Shown: piece after piece, positions 30,965 through 37,537 of the stretch
How the letters are laid out: every line of letters begins with the position of its first letter
Numbering within the stretch: the first letter of the stretch is position 1
NCBI RefSeq assembly: GCF_009857475.1
Contig: NZ_WWCJ01000008.1
Location: 1 to 64,000, forward strand
Source of the DNA: Pseudoduganella guangdongensis
GTDB lineage: Bacteria; Pseudomonadota; Gammaproteobacteria; Burkholderiales; Burkholderiaceae_D
DNA length: 64,000 nucleotides
Direction: 5' to 3'
Made by a program: the position numbers and the translations under genes
Notes under the pieces: generated by a model
Seen by the model: the letters and a program-made list of their open reading frames with translations, nothing else
The model's database searches: none
Told to the model about the DNA's origin: nothing

Positions 30965-31222
30965 ATGATTTCGAAAGAAGAAGCTCCGGTTGAATGGGCC
31001 ATGCTCATGTACGAACTTGACGATGCTCGTGAACATCTCGAAAAAATGATGGACTCGATGACTGCCGATCCTGAGTTTGACGAGAGTGTTTTTCGCGTCG
31101 AACTGGGGCACATCTTTTCTCATCTCAATCGTGCGTGGCACCGTCGAAATGTCATTGGTGAACTCGAAGGACATGCTTGGGATGAGGCCAGCAAATTTCC
31201 AACCGACCTAGACCCAAGTTAA
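30965..31222 (+). CDS. Cassette 1: small acidic helical protein, unknown
   Basis: 85 aa. Mostly helical and acidic (YELDDAREHLEKMMDSMT; FRVELGHIFSHLNRAWHRR). ATG 30965 is preferred because it lies inside the cassette; an in-frame ATG at 30908 would start inside attI and a GTG at 30953 is also possible. First in the array, so the cassette most likely to be transcribed from an attI/intI promoter. Confidence 0.75.
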   Translation: MISKEEAPVEWAMLMYELDDAREHLEKMMDSMTADPEFDESVFRVELGHIFSHLNRAWHRRNVIGELEGHAWDEASKFPTDLDPS

Positions 31223-31227
31223 ACTAT

Positions 31228-31289
31228 GCCCAACAATTCATTCAACGCGGACGCGCTGACGCGCGCCGGTTAATTCAAACACGTTGGCC
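31228..31289 (+). repeat. attC 1
   Basis: Boxes GCCCAAC (31228) and GTTGGCC (31283) flank an imperfect inverted repeat (GCGGACGCGC / GCGCGCCGG). Same type as attC 16 and 25. Confidence 0.85.
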
Positions 31290-31301
31290 ATCGCTTTGAA
31301 C

Positions 31302-31580
31302 ATGATGCAGACTTCGACCACTTCGTTCGGCACTTGGGCCGCTGGCAAATCCGCCAGCGCGGCTAGTGCCGGCGTTTGGGTCGCTGGCAGTTCTCAGTTT
31401 GGTGGCAGGGGTCTGCGCGCGCGGTTTGCTAGCGTTCGTGCGGGCGCATTCGCGGACATGCTGTCGTCTGTGCCTTCGCGGCCAGTTCACGCGCGTGTCC
31501 AACATCTAGCTCAACCGGACGGCTTACGCGCTGCGCGCTCCAGCCGCCGGTTAGCACCACGTTGTACGTCTGCGATCTAA
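31302..31580 (+). CDS. Cassette 2: paralogue family A, open frame (coding status uncertain)
   Basis: About 92 codons from the ATGATG at 31302; the frame can be extended back to a TTG inside the core site (31284). Sequence starts MMQTSTTSFGTWAAGKSASA and is rich in Ala, Ser, Gly and Arg. It reads right through attC 2 and stops 13 nt into the next cassette. No ribosome site. Same-length homologues are in cassettes 8 and 11. It could be a peptide gene, a non-coding RNA or an ORF-less cassette. Confidence 0.35.
   Translation: MMQTSTTSFGTWAAGKSASAASAGVWVAGSSQFGGRGLRARFASVRAGAFADMLSSVPSRPVHARVQHLAQPDGLRAARSSRRLAPRCTSAI
31497..31567 (+). repeat. attC 2
   Basis: Boxes GTCCAAC (31497) and GTTGTAC (31561, imperfect). 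71 bp, nearly identical to attC 8 and 11. Confidence 0.8.
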
Positions 31581-31585
31581 AGAAT

Positions 31586-31768
31586 ATGCACGCTGCATCG
31601 CACATCGCTAGCTTCAATGCTCACCGCAACGCCGGCCTGTCGGCTGCGGTGACTGCGGCTGTTCGCCTCGGGCGTCCCCACGCGGCGGCCATTGGTCGTT
31701 CCGTGACGCGCCGTCCAACATCTCATTCGAGCGGATGCGCTTACGCGCCCCGCTCAATTCAACGTTAG
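31586..31768 (+). CDS. Cassette 3: short open frame, doubtful
   Basis: 60 codons (MHAASHIASFNAHRNAGLSA...), Ala/Arg/His-rich, with no ribosome site, and running through attC 3. Composition resembles family A cassettes. The cassette is only about 200 bp; it may be non-coding. Confidence 0.25.
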   Translation: MHAASHIASFNAHRNAGLSAAVTAAVRLGRPHAAAIGRSVTRRPTSHSSGCAYAPRSIQR

Positions 31769-31770
31769 GA
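31713..31770 (+). repeat. attC 3
   Basis: Boxes GTCCAAC (31713) and GTTAGGA (31764). Inner arms GAGCGGATGCG and CGCGCCCCGCTC pair imperfectly. 58 bp. Confidence 0.75.
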
Positions 31771-31775
31771 GCTCG

Positions 31776-32192
31776 ATGTCACAGTCGAATGAAAGCTATG
31801 CGTATTTTGCGCTGACGGGGACTCTTGATCCAGAAATGGTGTCGAGGCGAACGGGCATTGCGCCCACGGATTCTTGGCGCAAGGGTGATTTGCATCCGCG
31901 TACCCGAAGGGAACGGAAGTTTGATCGTTGGGAATTGGCCTCTCGTTTGCCTCGAACTGAGGAGCTGGAACTTCACATCGCGGATGTACTGGTGCAACTT
32001 GAGGCAAGCCCGATCGAATTTGCTGCACTCGCCAAAGAACACAGCGGGCGCATGCAGTTGGTCGGCTATTTTCACGAAGAGTACCCTGGTCTTGTCTTTT
32101 CAGCCTCACTGGTCGCGGGTCTAGCGAAGTTCAACCTTAGTATGGATTTTGATTTTTATGCACTCTGGTCTGATGCACGCGACGATACCTAA
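31776..32192 (+). CDS. Cassette 4: DUF4279 domain protein
   Basis: 138 aa. YAYFALTGTLDPEMVSRRTGIAPTDSWRKGD is the DUF4279 opening; SRLPRTEELELHIADVLVQL is its middle helix and the C-terminus has paired strands. DUF4279 proteins are often found near polymorphic toxins, suggesting an immunity-like role, but none is proven here. Start ATG 31776, with GGAG in the core site upstream (AGGAGCTCG). Confidence 0.85.
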   Translation: MSQSNESYAYFALTGTLDPEMVSRRTGIAPTDSWRKGDLHPRTRRERKFDRWELASRLPRTEELELHIADVLVQLEASPIEFAALAKEHSGRMQLVGYFHEEYPGLVFSASLVAGLAKFNLSMDFDFYALWSDARDDT

Positions 32193-32198
32193 AGGGTA

Positions 32199-32276
32199 CC
32201 CTAACCATCAGCTCCAGCGGACGCGCTACAGCGGGCTTCGCCCGCTTCCTCGCGCCGCTGAGCAAACACGTTGGGC
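32199..32276 (+). repeat. attC 4
   Basis: Boxes CCCTAAC (32199, first base off consensus) and GTTGGGC (32270). A strong inner hairpin GCGGGC-TTC-GCCCGC. Same type as attC 9. Confidence 0.85.
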
Positions 32277-32279
32277 CGT

Positions 32280-32591
32280 ATGAAGATCGAAGACCTCGCT
32301 GAAACTGACGTTCTATCCTTCTATTTGGATCAGCGTCACGCTTATCTTGAATTGACGGTTGTCGCCTTTGGTGGCGCACACTTCAAGGTGCAGGCTCGAA
32401 ATCATGACGGCTCTCCGATCGGTGTCGAATTCGGTTAGGTTCACTTTCACGGCAACTTTACAACTACGGAAAACCTTCCGAGCTTAGGCGAGCTTGAAAG
32501 TGTTGCAGTCACTGACAGCGGCGTTATCTTCGAGGGTGACTTTGGCGATATTACAGTCCGCGCCAACTGCTTTGAGGTTTTTGAACAATGA
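32280..32591 (+). pseudogene. Cassette 5: unknown gene interrupted by an in-frame TAG
   Basis: From ATG 32280 the frame reads 52 codons (MKIEDLAETDVLSFYLDQ ... GSPIGVEFG), hits TAG at 32436-32438, and continues open for 50 more codons to TGA at 32589. Sequence on both sides of the TAG looks like one soluble alpha/beta protein of about 103 aa (VHFHGNFTTTENLPSLGELE ... EVFEQ). Either a one-base nonsense mutation, a sequencing error or readthrough. No family recognised. Confidence 0.7.
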
Positions 32592-32598
32592 AAATATT

Positions 32599-32670
32599 GC
32601 CCAACAATTCCGTCAACCGGACCTCCGCATCGCTCCGCGCTGCTGCGGCCGGTTACGTCCAACGTTAGGC
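32599..32670 (+). repeat. attC 5
   Basis: Boxes GCCCAAC (32599) and GTTAGGC (32664), both consensus. 72 bp; nearly identical to attC 10 and 12. Confidence 0.9.
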
Positions 32671-32677
32671 TTACTGC

Positions 32678-33025
32678 ATGTCGATCACGCGTCTCGAAGC
32701 AATTGAATTCCTCTCCCGGCTTACGCCGACGGAGGAGGCCGCGTTTCTTGCGCGTCTTGGCCATTGGCTTACGGTTGTCGCTCGCGGCGGGTACGAGTTC
32801 CAGGCTCCGGGAGTTGTTGATCCGATCTTGCTGCGGCGGATCAATGAAATCCAACATCGGGTCTTTGCTCAAATCGCGGGCTTGGTTGAAAATGGCGAAC
32901 GAACCTTTGACTCGGAAGACCTGGTTAGCTGGCTCTCGGCCGAAGGCCGAGAGCCGGAGCTACAGCTTCAATGTCTCGATGCTTTTGCGCGAGTACAGGC
33001 CCGTCACAACAATCGAATAGCCTAA
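32678..33025 (+). CDS. Cassette 6: helical protein, unknown
   Basis: 115 aa, largely helical (MSITRLEAIEFLSRLTPTEEAAFLARLGHWLTVVAR; RRINEIQHRVFAQIAGL; SEDLVSWLSA). It resembles small uncharacterised proteins common in cassettes; no named domain. The ATG at 32678 lies 14 nt after the attC core. Its stop codon TAA is part of the attC box GCCTAAC. Confidence 0.75.
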   Translation: MSITRLEAIEFLSRLTPTEEAAFLARLGHWLTVVARGGYEFQAPGVVDPILLRRINEIQHRVFAQIAGLVENGERTFDSEDLVSWLSAEGREPELQLQCLDAFARVQARHNNRIA

Positions 33026-33110
33026 CAATGCGCTCAACCTCGCTCACTTCGTTCGCTGGACACGCCAATCGCTTCGCGCTTGCCGTGCCGGTTAGCTCGT
33101 CACGTTAGGG
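33020..33110 (+). repeat. attC 6
   Basis: Boxes GCCTAAC (33020) and GTTAGGG (33104). 91 bp, the longest in the array. Shares CTCAACCTCGCTCACTTCG and CTGGACACGCC with attC 14. Confidence 0.85.
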
Positions 33111-33113
33111 GCC

Positions 33114-33524
33114 ATGGACGAATTCGTTATTCGATCAGATAAAGAGGCGAAGGTAACCTTTGACTCAAGAAGGTTTGATCACACTGGCTGGGTCACCGCC
33201 TACACAATCACTATCGATGCACGGGGCTTACGCGCGACTCGTGAGGTTGAGAACCTTCCCTATGGTAGCTCTCCTGCGAAGCTCTTCGGTGAGTTGGCCG
33301 AAGAATGGAGTGGCTTCAAAGGGCAAAAGGAATGGGGCGCAATCGAAGGTGAGTTCAATTTATCGGCATCCTCTGACGCCATTGGCCACACTACGCTTGT
33401 TGTGGAAATCCTTCCAAGCTATGCCTCGCCTTGCTGGTCAGCTGAACTATCGATTGAAATCGAAGCTGGCCAACTGGAGCGCATCGCAAGTGATGCAAGG
33501 GAGTTCTTCAATGATTTTACCTAA
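33114..33524 (+). CDS. Cassette 7: DUF6228 family protein
   Basis: 136 aa beta-rich protein. ITIDARGLRATREVENLPY, then LFGELAEEWSGFKGQKEWGAIEGEFNLSASSD, HTTLVVEI and a C-terminal EAGQLERIASDAREFF fit DUF6228. Relatives are often proposed to be toxin-immunity proteins. Four nt from the attC core to the ATG (GTTAGGGGCCATGG), so the core supplies the ribosome site. The TAA stop is part of the next attC box. Confidence 0.8.
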   Translation: MDEFVIRSDKEAKVTFDSRRFDHTGWVTAYTITIDARGLRATREVENLPYGSSPAKLFGELAEEWSGFKGQKEWGAIEGEFNLSASSDAIGHTTLVVEILPSYASPCWSAELSIEIEAGQLERIASDAREFFNDFT

Positions 33525-33575
33525 CCTTCAGTTCCAGCGGACGCCTGACGGCGCCGCTGAACGTCCACGTTGGTC
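33519..33575 (+). repeat. attC 7
   Basis: Boxes ACCTAAC (33519) and GTTGGTC (33569). 57 bp; shares CAGCGGACGCCT and GGCGCCGCTGA with attC 15 and 17. Confidence 0.85.
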
Positions 33576-33587
33576 ATCGCTGTGAAC

Positions 33588-33851
33588 ATGATGCAGGCTT
33601 CAGCTCTTACTTCTGGCACCTGGGTCGCTGGCAAATCCGCCAGTGCGGCTTGCGGTGCCGCTTTGGCCGCCGTTTGCGCAAAGTTTGGTGGCAAGTCCAG
33701 TGCAGTGCGGCCCGCCGCCGCTAGCATGGGCGCATTCGCGGACACGCCGGTAGCTAAGCCTTCGCGGCTAGTTCACGCGCGTGTCCAACACTACACTCAA
33801 CCGGACGGCTACAGCGCTGCGCGCCTCCGCCGCCGGTTAGTTCCACGTTAG
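33588..33851 (+). CDS. Cassette 8: paralogue family A, open frame (coding status uncertain)
   Basis: Second copy of the family seen in cassettes 2 and 11 (MMQASALTSGTWVAGKSASA), same length with no indels but a divergent centre. The frame ends on the TAG of the attC core GTTAGAG. The first 60 nt and last 100 nt are nearly identical to cassette 11; the middle 90 nt differ strongly. Confidence 0.35.
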   Translation: MMQASALTSGTWVAGKSASAACGAALAAVCAKFGGKSSAVRPAAASMGAFADTPVAKPSRLVHARVQHYTQPDGYSAARLRRRLVPR

Positions 33852-33853
33852 AG
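33783..33853 (+). repeat. attC 8
   Basis: Boxes GTCCAAC (33783) and GTTAGAG (33847). 71 bp, same type as attC 2 and 11. Confidence 0.85.
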
Positions 33854-33861
33854 ACCCGTGC

Positions 33862-34020
33862 ATGCTCATCGATATTCTGATAGGAATCGTGGTTTTTTGC
33901 CTGGGCATTTTTCTGTTTCTTTACGCGACGTGGCTGTTCATCGCCCGCTTACGCGCTGGTGAACGTACTGGGAAGAGTTTCAAGTTGTGGCTTCGAGATC
34001 TGCTAGATCTTGTTTGGTGA
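33862..34020 (+). CDS. Cassette 9: 52-aa single-pass membrane protein
   Basis: Begins MLIDILIGIVVFCLGIFLFL, giving one strong transmembrane helix (residues about 3-28), followed by a basic amphipathic tail (ARLRAGERTGKSFKLWLRDL). It fills the cassette between core site and attC 9. Short, so easily missed; could be a toxin-like or regulatory membrane peptide, which is inference. Confidence 0.65.
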   Translation: MLIDILIGIVVFCLGIFLFLYATWLFIARLRAGERTGKSFKLWLRDLLDLVW

Positions 34021-34062
34021 ACTCGTTCCTGAACTCAGGCTTTATATGGTAGTTGATTTATC

Positions 34063-34140
34063 TTCTAACTTTCAGCTCCAGCGGACGTGCTACAGCGGGC
34101 TTCGCCCACTTCCGCACGCCGCTGAGCAACCACGTTGGGC
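34063..34140 (+). repeat. attC 9
   Basis: Boxes TTCTAAC (34063, first base off consensus) and GTTGGGC (34134). Inner hairpin around GCGGGC-TTC-GCCC. Same type as attC 4. Confidence 0.8.
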
Positions 34141-34158
34141 CCACATTTGAAGGACACT

Positions 34159-34407
34159 ATGTCGAAAGTTTGTGATGATTGCGGAACGGTCGAAGGCAGT
34201 TTGCATGAGGCCTTTTGTACGCGAGAACGTTGCCCATTTTGTGGTGGTCAGCTCGTTTCTTGTGGGTGCGCGTCGAAGGTGCTAGAGCTCGATGCTGATG
34301 AACAAAAAGCCCTGGATGATTACGAAGATGACTCTGTCGAACCGCTTGCTGGAGTGATTCGTCGCTGGGTTAAGGCACTCGATCGCAAAGGCCGCATTCC
34401 ATTCTAA
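34159..34407 (+). CDS. Cassette 10: small zinc-ribbon-like protein
   Basis: 82 aa. Six Cys in CDDC, FCTRERCPFCGG and SCGC suggest a zinc ribbon at residues 5-37. An acidic helical C-terminus follows (LDADEQKALDDYEDDS). ATG 34159 has AAGGA 6 nt upstream and is preferred to a TTG in the core site. No close family recognised; nucleic-acid or protein binding is only suggested by the fold. Confidence 0.78.
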   Translation: MSKVCDDCGTVEGSLHEAFCTRERCPFCGGQLVSCGCASKVLELDADEQKALDDYEDDSVEPLAGVIRRWVKALDRKGRIPF

Positions 34408-34420
34408 ATATGCCGCATTT

Positions 34421-34492
34421 GCCCAACAATTCCGTCAACCTGACCTCCGCATCGCTGCGCGCTGCTACGGCCGGTTACGTCCAACGTTGGTC
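34421..34492 (+). repeat. attC 10
   Basis: Boxes GCCCAAC (34421) and GTTGGTC (34486). 72 bp, nearly identical to attC 5 and 12. Confidence 0.9.
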
Positions 34493-34504
34493 ATCGCTTT
34501 GAAC

Positions 34505-34774
34505 ATGATGCAGGCTTCAGCTCTTACTTCTGGCACTTGGGCCACTGGCAAATCCGCCAGTGCGGCTAATGCCCGCGTTTGGGCCGCTGGCAGTTCTCAT
34601 TTTAGTGGCAGGGGCCTGCGCGCGCGGTTTGCTGGCGTTCGTGCGGGCGCATTCGCGGACACGTTGGTAGCTAAACCTTCGCGGCTAGTTCACGCGCGTG
34701 TCCAACATCTAGCTCAACCGGACGGCTTACGCGCTGCGCGCTCCAGCCGCCGGTTAGCACCACGTTGGGCTTGA
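34505..34774 (+). CDS. Cassette 11: paralogue family A, open frame (coding status uncertain)
   Basis: Third copy (MMQASALTSGTWATGKSASA). Shares the GRGLRARFA segment with cassette 2 and the SALTSGTW and LVAKPSRLVHARVQ parts with cassette 8, so it looks like an intermediate or recombinant. Runs through attC 11 and stops at 34774, one base before the next gene's ATG. No ribosome site. Confidence 0.35.
   Translation: MMQASALTSGTWATGKSASAANARVWAAGSSHFSGRGLRARFAGVRAGAFADTLVAKPSRLVHARVQHLAQPDGLRAARSSRRLAPRWA
34700..34770 (+). repeat. attC 11
   Basis: Boxes GTCCAAC (34700) and GTTGGGC (34764). 71 bp, same type as attC 2 and 8. Confidence 0.9.
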
Positions 34775-35296
34775 ATGTCAACTTTACTCACTCCAACCGG
34801 CTTTGCTGTTCGACAGGCAATTGTTCGCTCCATTCCGCTTTGGGTACTCATTGGGGTTCTAGCTTGTGGATGGGCACTGCTCGGCCCCAAGACTACGGGC
34901 CGTTTTCTCGACACTTCGACGAGTATCGGCCTCTATCTCTTCTATATCTTGGCGACCGGTGGAATTGCTTTGGGCTATCTGGGATGGTGGTTGAGCCTGT
35001 ACCTAAAAGGGATGATGAGTACTCCTCGGCACCCGTGGCAACTCGCGATCCGAGAGAATGAGCTGATGATTTCCACTGGGCGTGTTGATACGTTTGTGAA
35101 TATCGATTCGGTCAGGTCGTTCAGGTTACTAAGCGACGACAACTGGGACAAAATGAATGGAATGGAGGATTTCACTCTCGTTGCAAAACTCGGTAAGTTC
35201 TCTCGCATTTTAATTCCCGGGTCCGCACAAAATTTCGATGAAATCCTAGAAGGAATTAGAAGGTCGCGAACCGTTGAGGTCGTTCTTGTTGAATAA
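34775..35296 (+). CDS. Cassette 12: two-helix membrane protein with PH-like cytosolic domain
   Basis: 173 aa. Two membrane helices at about 20-38 and 48-78 (IGLYLFYILATGGIALGYLG), then a soluble beta-rich domain (WQLAIRENELMISTGRVDTFVNIDSVRSFRLL ... FTLVAKLGKFSRILIPG) resembling bacterial PH or YcxB-like domains. Function unknown. The ATG is 4 nt after the core GTTGGGC, with no separate ribosome site. Confidence 0.75.
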   Translation: MSTLLTPTGFAVRQAIVRSIPLWVLIGVLACGWALLGPKTTGRFLDTSTSIGLYLFYILATGGIALGYLGWWLSLYLKGMMSTPRHPWQLAIRENELMISTGRVDTFVNIDSVRSFRLLSDDNWDKMNGMEDFTLVAKLGKFSRILIPGSAQNFDEILEGIRRSRTVEVVLVE

Positions 35297-35311
35297 AGTG
35301 CCGGCAAAACT

Positions 35312-35383
35312 GCCCAACCATTCCGTCAACCGGACCTCCGCATCGCTGCGCGCTGCTGTGGCCGGTTACGTCCAACGTTGGGC
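35312..35383 (+). repeat. attC 12
   Basis: Boxes GCCCAAC (35312) and GTTGGGC (35377). 72 bp, nearly identical to attC 5 and 10. Confidence 0.9.
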
Positions 35384-35430
35384 GCCGCTTTGAACATGAC
35401 GCATGCTTCTCCTCTCCGCTTGGCTCCCGG
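35384..35430 (+). other. Cassette 13: remnant mini-cassette, family A start
   Basis: The 80-bp interval between cores 35377 and 35457 begins GCCGCTTTGAACATGACGCA, like the start of family A cassettes (CATCGCTTTGAACATGATGC). Then nearly everything is deleted up to half an attC. No gene. Confidence 0.6.
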
Positions 35431-35463
35431 GCCTCGCGGCGCCGCTGAACAGCCACGTTAGCC
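35431..35463 (+). repeat. attC 13 (right half only)
   Basis: GGCGCCGCTGAAC...CAC followed by core GTTAGCC (35457). The right half of the attC 7/15/17 type; the left RYYYAAC box is missing. Confidence 0.6.
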
Positions 35464-35465
35464 CT

Positions 35466-35945
35466 ATGATCCGATTTATCGCTTGTATTTTTCTCAGCAT
35501 AACAATGCTTCCGGCTTTCGCACAATCCCAGACATGGGCCACAGCTGTCTCAAAAAATAAGGCAGACGGGACGGCAATTATCTTTCGATACATCAAAGAC
35601 CTAGGCCCCAATTTCAAACGTGAAGTTCAGCCGATCCGAGTAATCATCTCCTGGAAGTACGAGGGGCCGAATGGGATGCCTGCTAGCGAAATGAATGTGC
35701 GGATGAACGAATTGGAGGATGCGCTTTATCCAGCAGTTGCGGCAAATGGATTGGCGACGTTGGCGCTCGTATCGACAGGGAACGGGTTGAAGGAATGGAT
35801 TTTCTACTCGAAAACTGAGGCTGAGTTCTTTTCTGTGTTGAATAAGTCACTTGGAAGGCTTAAACCTTTTCCGATCGAGATTCATGTCGCTGAGGATCGC
35901 GTCTGGAGGAGCTATGAAGAGTTCCGTACTTCAGTAGAGGAATAA
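35466..35945 (+). CDS. Cassette 14: exported DUF695 domain protein
   Basis: 159 aa. Signal peptide MIRFIACIFLSITMLPAFAQS, then a DUF695-like domain: IFRYIKDLG, VIISWKYEGPNGMPASEMNVRMNELEDAL, a LALVSTGNGLKEWIFYSKT strand pair, and VAEDRVWRSYEEF at the end. ATG 35466 opens on the signal peptide; the in-frame ATG at 35403 lies in the previous cassette. Exported, probably periplasmic. Confidence 0.82.
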   Translation: MIRFIACIFLSITMLPAFAQSQTWATAVSKNKADGTAIIFRYIKDLGPNFKREVQPIRVIISWKYEGPNGMPASEMNVRMNELEDALYPAVAANGLATLALVSTGNGLKEWIFYSKTEAEFFSVLNKSLGRLKPFPIEIHVAEDRVWRSYEEFRTSVEE

Positions 35946-35947
35946 AT

Positions 35948-36035
35948 GGCTAACAATTTGCTCAACCTCGCTCACTTCGTTCGCTGGACACGCCAAAGCT
36001 GCGCTTTGTCGTGCCGGTTAGCGTGAACGTTGGGC
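35948..36035 (+). repeat. attC 14
   Basis: Boxes GGCTAAC (35948) and GTTGGGC (36029). 88 bp, same type as attC 6. Confidence 0.85.
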
Positions 36036-36041
36036 TCCTGG

Positions 36042-36440
36042 ATGGTGTTGAAACGACTCAAACTTGGGATGACTGGGTTTCTCCTCCTCGTAATGGGGTG
36101 GTTCGCCTTTTGCATCGCCGCTTACCGAATTCCCGGTGGACCCGAGCGGAGCTTTGATGGTGAGGTCTACTTCAAGATCATGGAGCTTGAGGACGATAAC
36201 CGCTCCTTCTTCGAGGGCATTTTGGGGAACAGGCGGTTGCGTATCTTGGAGGCGCCGGTCTTTTACGTCTCCGCATCGGACAAGTCCAGGCTTTGGCAAA
36301 CTTCTCCGTTCGAGCTGGAAGATAAGCGCGAGACGTTGAGAGTTAGGGTGAAGGCCAAACCGCTGCTTTTTGGCGGCTACGATGTAGCGGAGATTGAAAG
36401 CGTCAAACAGGTTTCAGGTGAGCCCTATGTCAGAAAATAA
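36042..36440 (+). CDS. Cassette 15: membrane-anchored or exported protein, unknown
   Basis: 132 aa. N-terminal hydrophobic segment (LGMTGFLLLVMGWFAFCIAAY) as an anchor or signal. The soluble part contains SFDGEVYFKIMELEDDNRSF and RLRILEAPVFYVSA. An in-frame TTG at 36030 lies in the core site, but ATG 36042 is more natural. Not recognised. Confidence 0.7.
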   Translation: MVLKRLKLGMTGFLLLVMGWFAFCIAAYRIPGGPERSFDGEVYFKIMELEDDNRSFFEGILGNRRLRILEAPVFYVSASDKSRLWQTSPFELEDKRETLRVRVKAKPLLFGGYDVAEIESVKQVSGEPYVRK

Positions 36441-36496
36441 GCCCAACCATGCACTCCAGCGGACGCCTTCGGCGCCGCTGACCTAACACGTTGGGG
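36441..36496 (+). repeat. attC 15
   Basis: Boxes GCCCAAC (36441) and GTTGGGG (36490). 56 bp, type of attC 7 and 17. It starts immediately after the cassette 15 stop codon. Confidence 0.88.
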
Positions 36497-36501
36497 ATGA
36501 C

Positions 36502-37059
36502 ATGGATTGGCTTACGTTCGCCGTCGAATTGACCAAGGCACTTGCTTGGCCGGTCACAACGGTCATTGTTACGATGCTTTTCCGGAAACCTCTCGCAGAT
36601 TTGATACCGTTCTTGAAGTCATTGAAGTACAAAGATCTGGAGGTGGAGTTTTCAAAGGGTGTCGAAGAGGTGAAGCAGGAGGCGCTGGTTGCAATTCCTC
36701 AGCCCGCCGAGATACCTAATTCTGAGGATCAAACAAGAAGTCCTTTAGCTCAACTTGCTGAAGTTTCACCGCGTTCCGCTGTGCTTGAAGCTTGGCGAAC
36801 TGTTGAGTCGGAAGCCATCGCGTGCGTTACCAGAAACAATCTAGCTCCTGAATCTGATTCATTGAAGGGCCACTCGCGAATTGGTCATGCGCTTTTGCAA
36901 GCGGGCGTAATGAACAAGGATCAGTTCAAGGTATTTCATAGGCTGCGTGAGCTTCGAAATCTGGCGGCTCATGCCGACGATTTTACGCTAGGGATTGAGG
37001 ACGCTATCGATTACCTGGATTCGGCAATGCGCCTGGCCGTTCACCTTCGTGCGAATTAA
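36502..37059 (+). CDS. Cassette 16: membrane protein with HEPN/DUF4145-like C-terminus
   Basis: 185 aa. One N-terminal membrane segment (residues about 2-28, AWPVTTVIVTMLF), a charged linker (KYKDLEVEFSKGVEEVKQEA), then a helical domain ending HRLRELRNLAAHADDFTLG. An R-x5-H pattern of this type is seen in HEPN/DUF4145-like domains, which include RNases and defence proteins. The assignment is by eye and moderate; the motif lacks a full HEPN check. Confidence 0.72.
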   Translation: MDWLTFAVELTKALAWPVTTVIVTMLFRKPLADLIPFLKSLKYKDLEVEFSKGVEEVKQEALVAIPQPAEIPNSEDQTRSPLAQLAEVSPRSAVLEAWRTVESEAIACVTRNNLAPESDSLKGHSRIGHALLQAGVMNKDQFKVFHRLRELRNLAAHADDFTLGIEDAIDYLDSAMRLAVHLRAN

Positions 37060-37078
37060 ACATGGAAAGGCATGAAAA

Positions 37079-37137
37079 TCCCAACCATGCAATCAACCCG
37101 GACGCGCTGAAGCGCGCCGCTTAACGCAACGTTGGGC
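37079..37137 (+). repeat. attC 16
   Basis: Boxes TCCCAAC (37079) and GTTGGGC (37131). 59 bp, type of attC 1 and 25. Confidence 0.85.
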
Positions 37138-37157
37138 GCTTTTTTGAATCCTCGATT

Positions 37158-37463
37158 ATGAACACTTGGCCGTTTGATCAACCGCAGAATTGTGGAACGA
37201 TCATTTCACGCGCTATACTCGAAGGCCGCAATGCCATCCTCTATGTATCTCACGATGAAGATGATCACGGTTGGCAATTTCTTGATAATGAAACGTTCGA
37301 AGCAAAGGACGCTGCGCTTGTTTGCTTGTCGCACGTCGTAGGCCTCGATCCATCAGTGGTGGAGGTTGCGGATCTTGAACCGGGTTGGATCGCGACTCGC
37401 AGTCACCTTGGTGCTGTGTGGGTTCGTGAGCTGGCACCTCCAGAGGACGAAGATGATGAATAA
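37158..37463 (+). CDS. Cassette 17: DUF2185/Imm33-like small acidic protein
   Basis: 101 aa. CGTIISRAILEGRNAILYVSH, then GWQFLDNETFEAKDAALVCL and an EPGWIATRSHLGAVWVR end resemble DUF2185 (immunity protein 33 type). The C-terminus is strongly acidic (PPEDEDDE). Assignment by pattern only. ATG 37158 lies about 20 nt after the core site. Confidence 0.65.
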   Translation: MNTWPFDQPQNCGTIISRAILEGRNAILYVSHDEDDHGWQFLDNETFEAKDAALVCLSHVVGLDPSVVEVADLEPGWIATRSHLGAVWVRELAPPEDEDDE

Positions 37464-37472
37464 AGTCCATCG

Positions 37473-37529
37473 GCCCAACCACTCGTTCCAACGGACGCCT
37501 GCGGCGCCGCTGAACTCACCACGTTCGAC
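37473..37529 (+). repeat. attC 17
   Basis: Boxes GCCCAAC (37473) and GTTCGAC (37523, off consensus). 57 bp, type of attC 7 and 15. Confidence 0.82.
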
Positions 37530-37537
37530 ATCACTGA

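Noticed and set aside
31275..31505. Minus-strand frame in cassette 2 (similar one at 33521-33745)
   Set aside because: Only two of the three paralogous cassettes keep such a frame at useful length and there is no start signal; left as antisense shadow.
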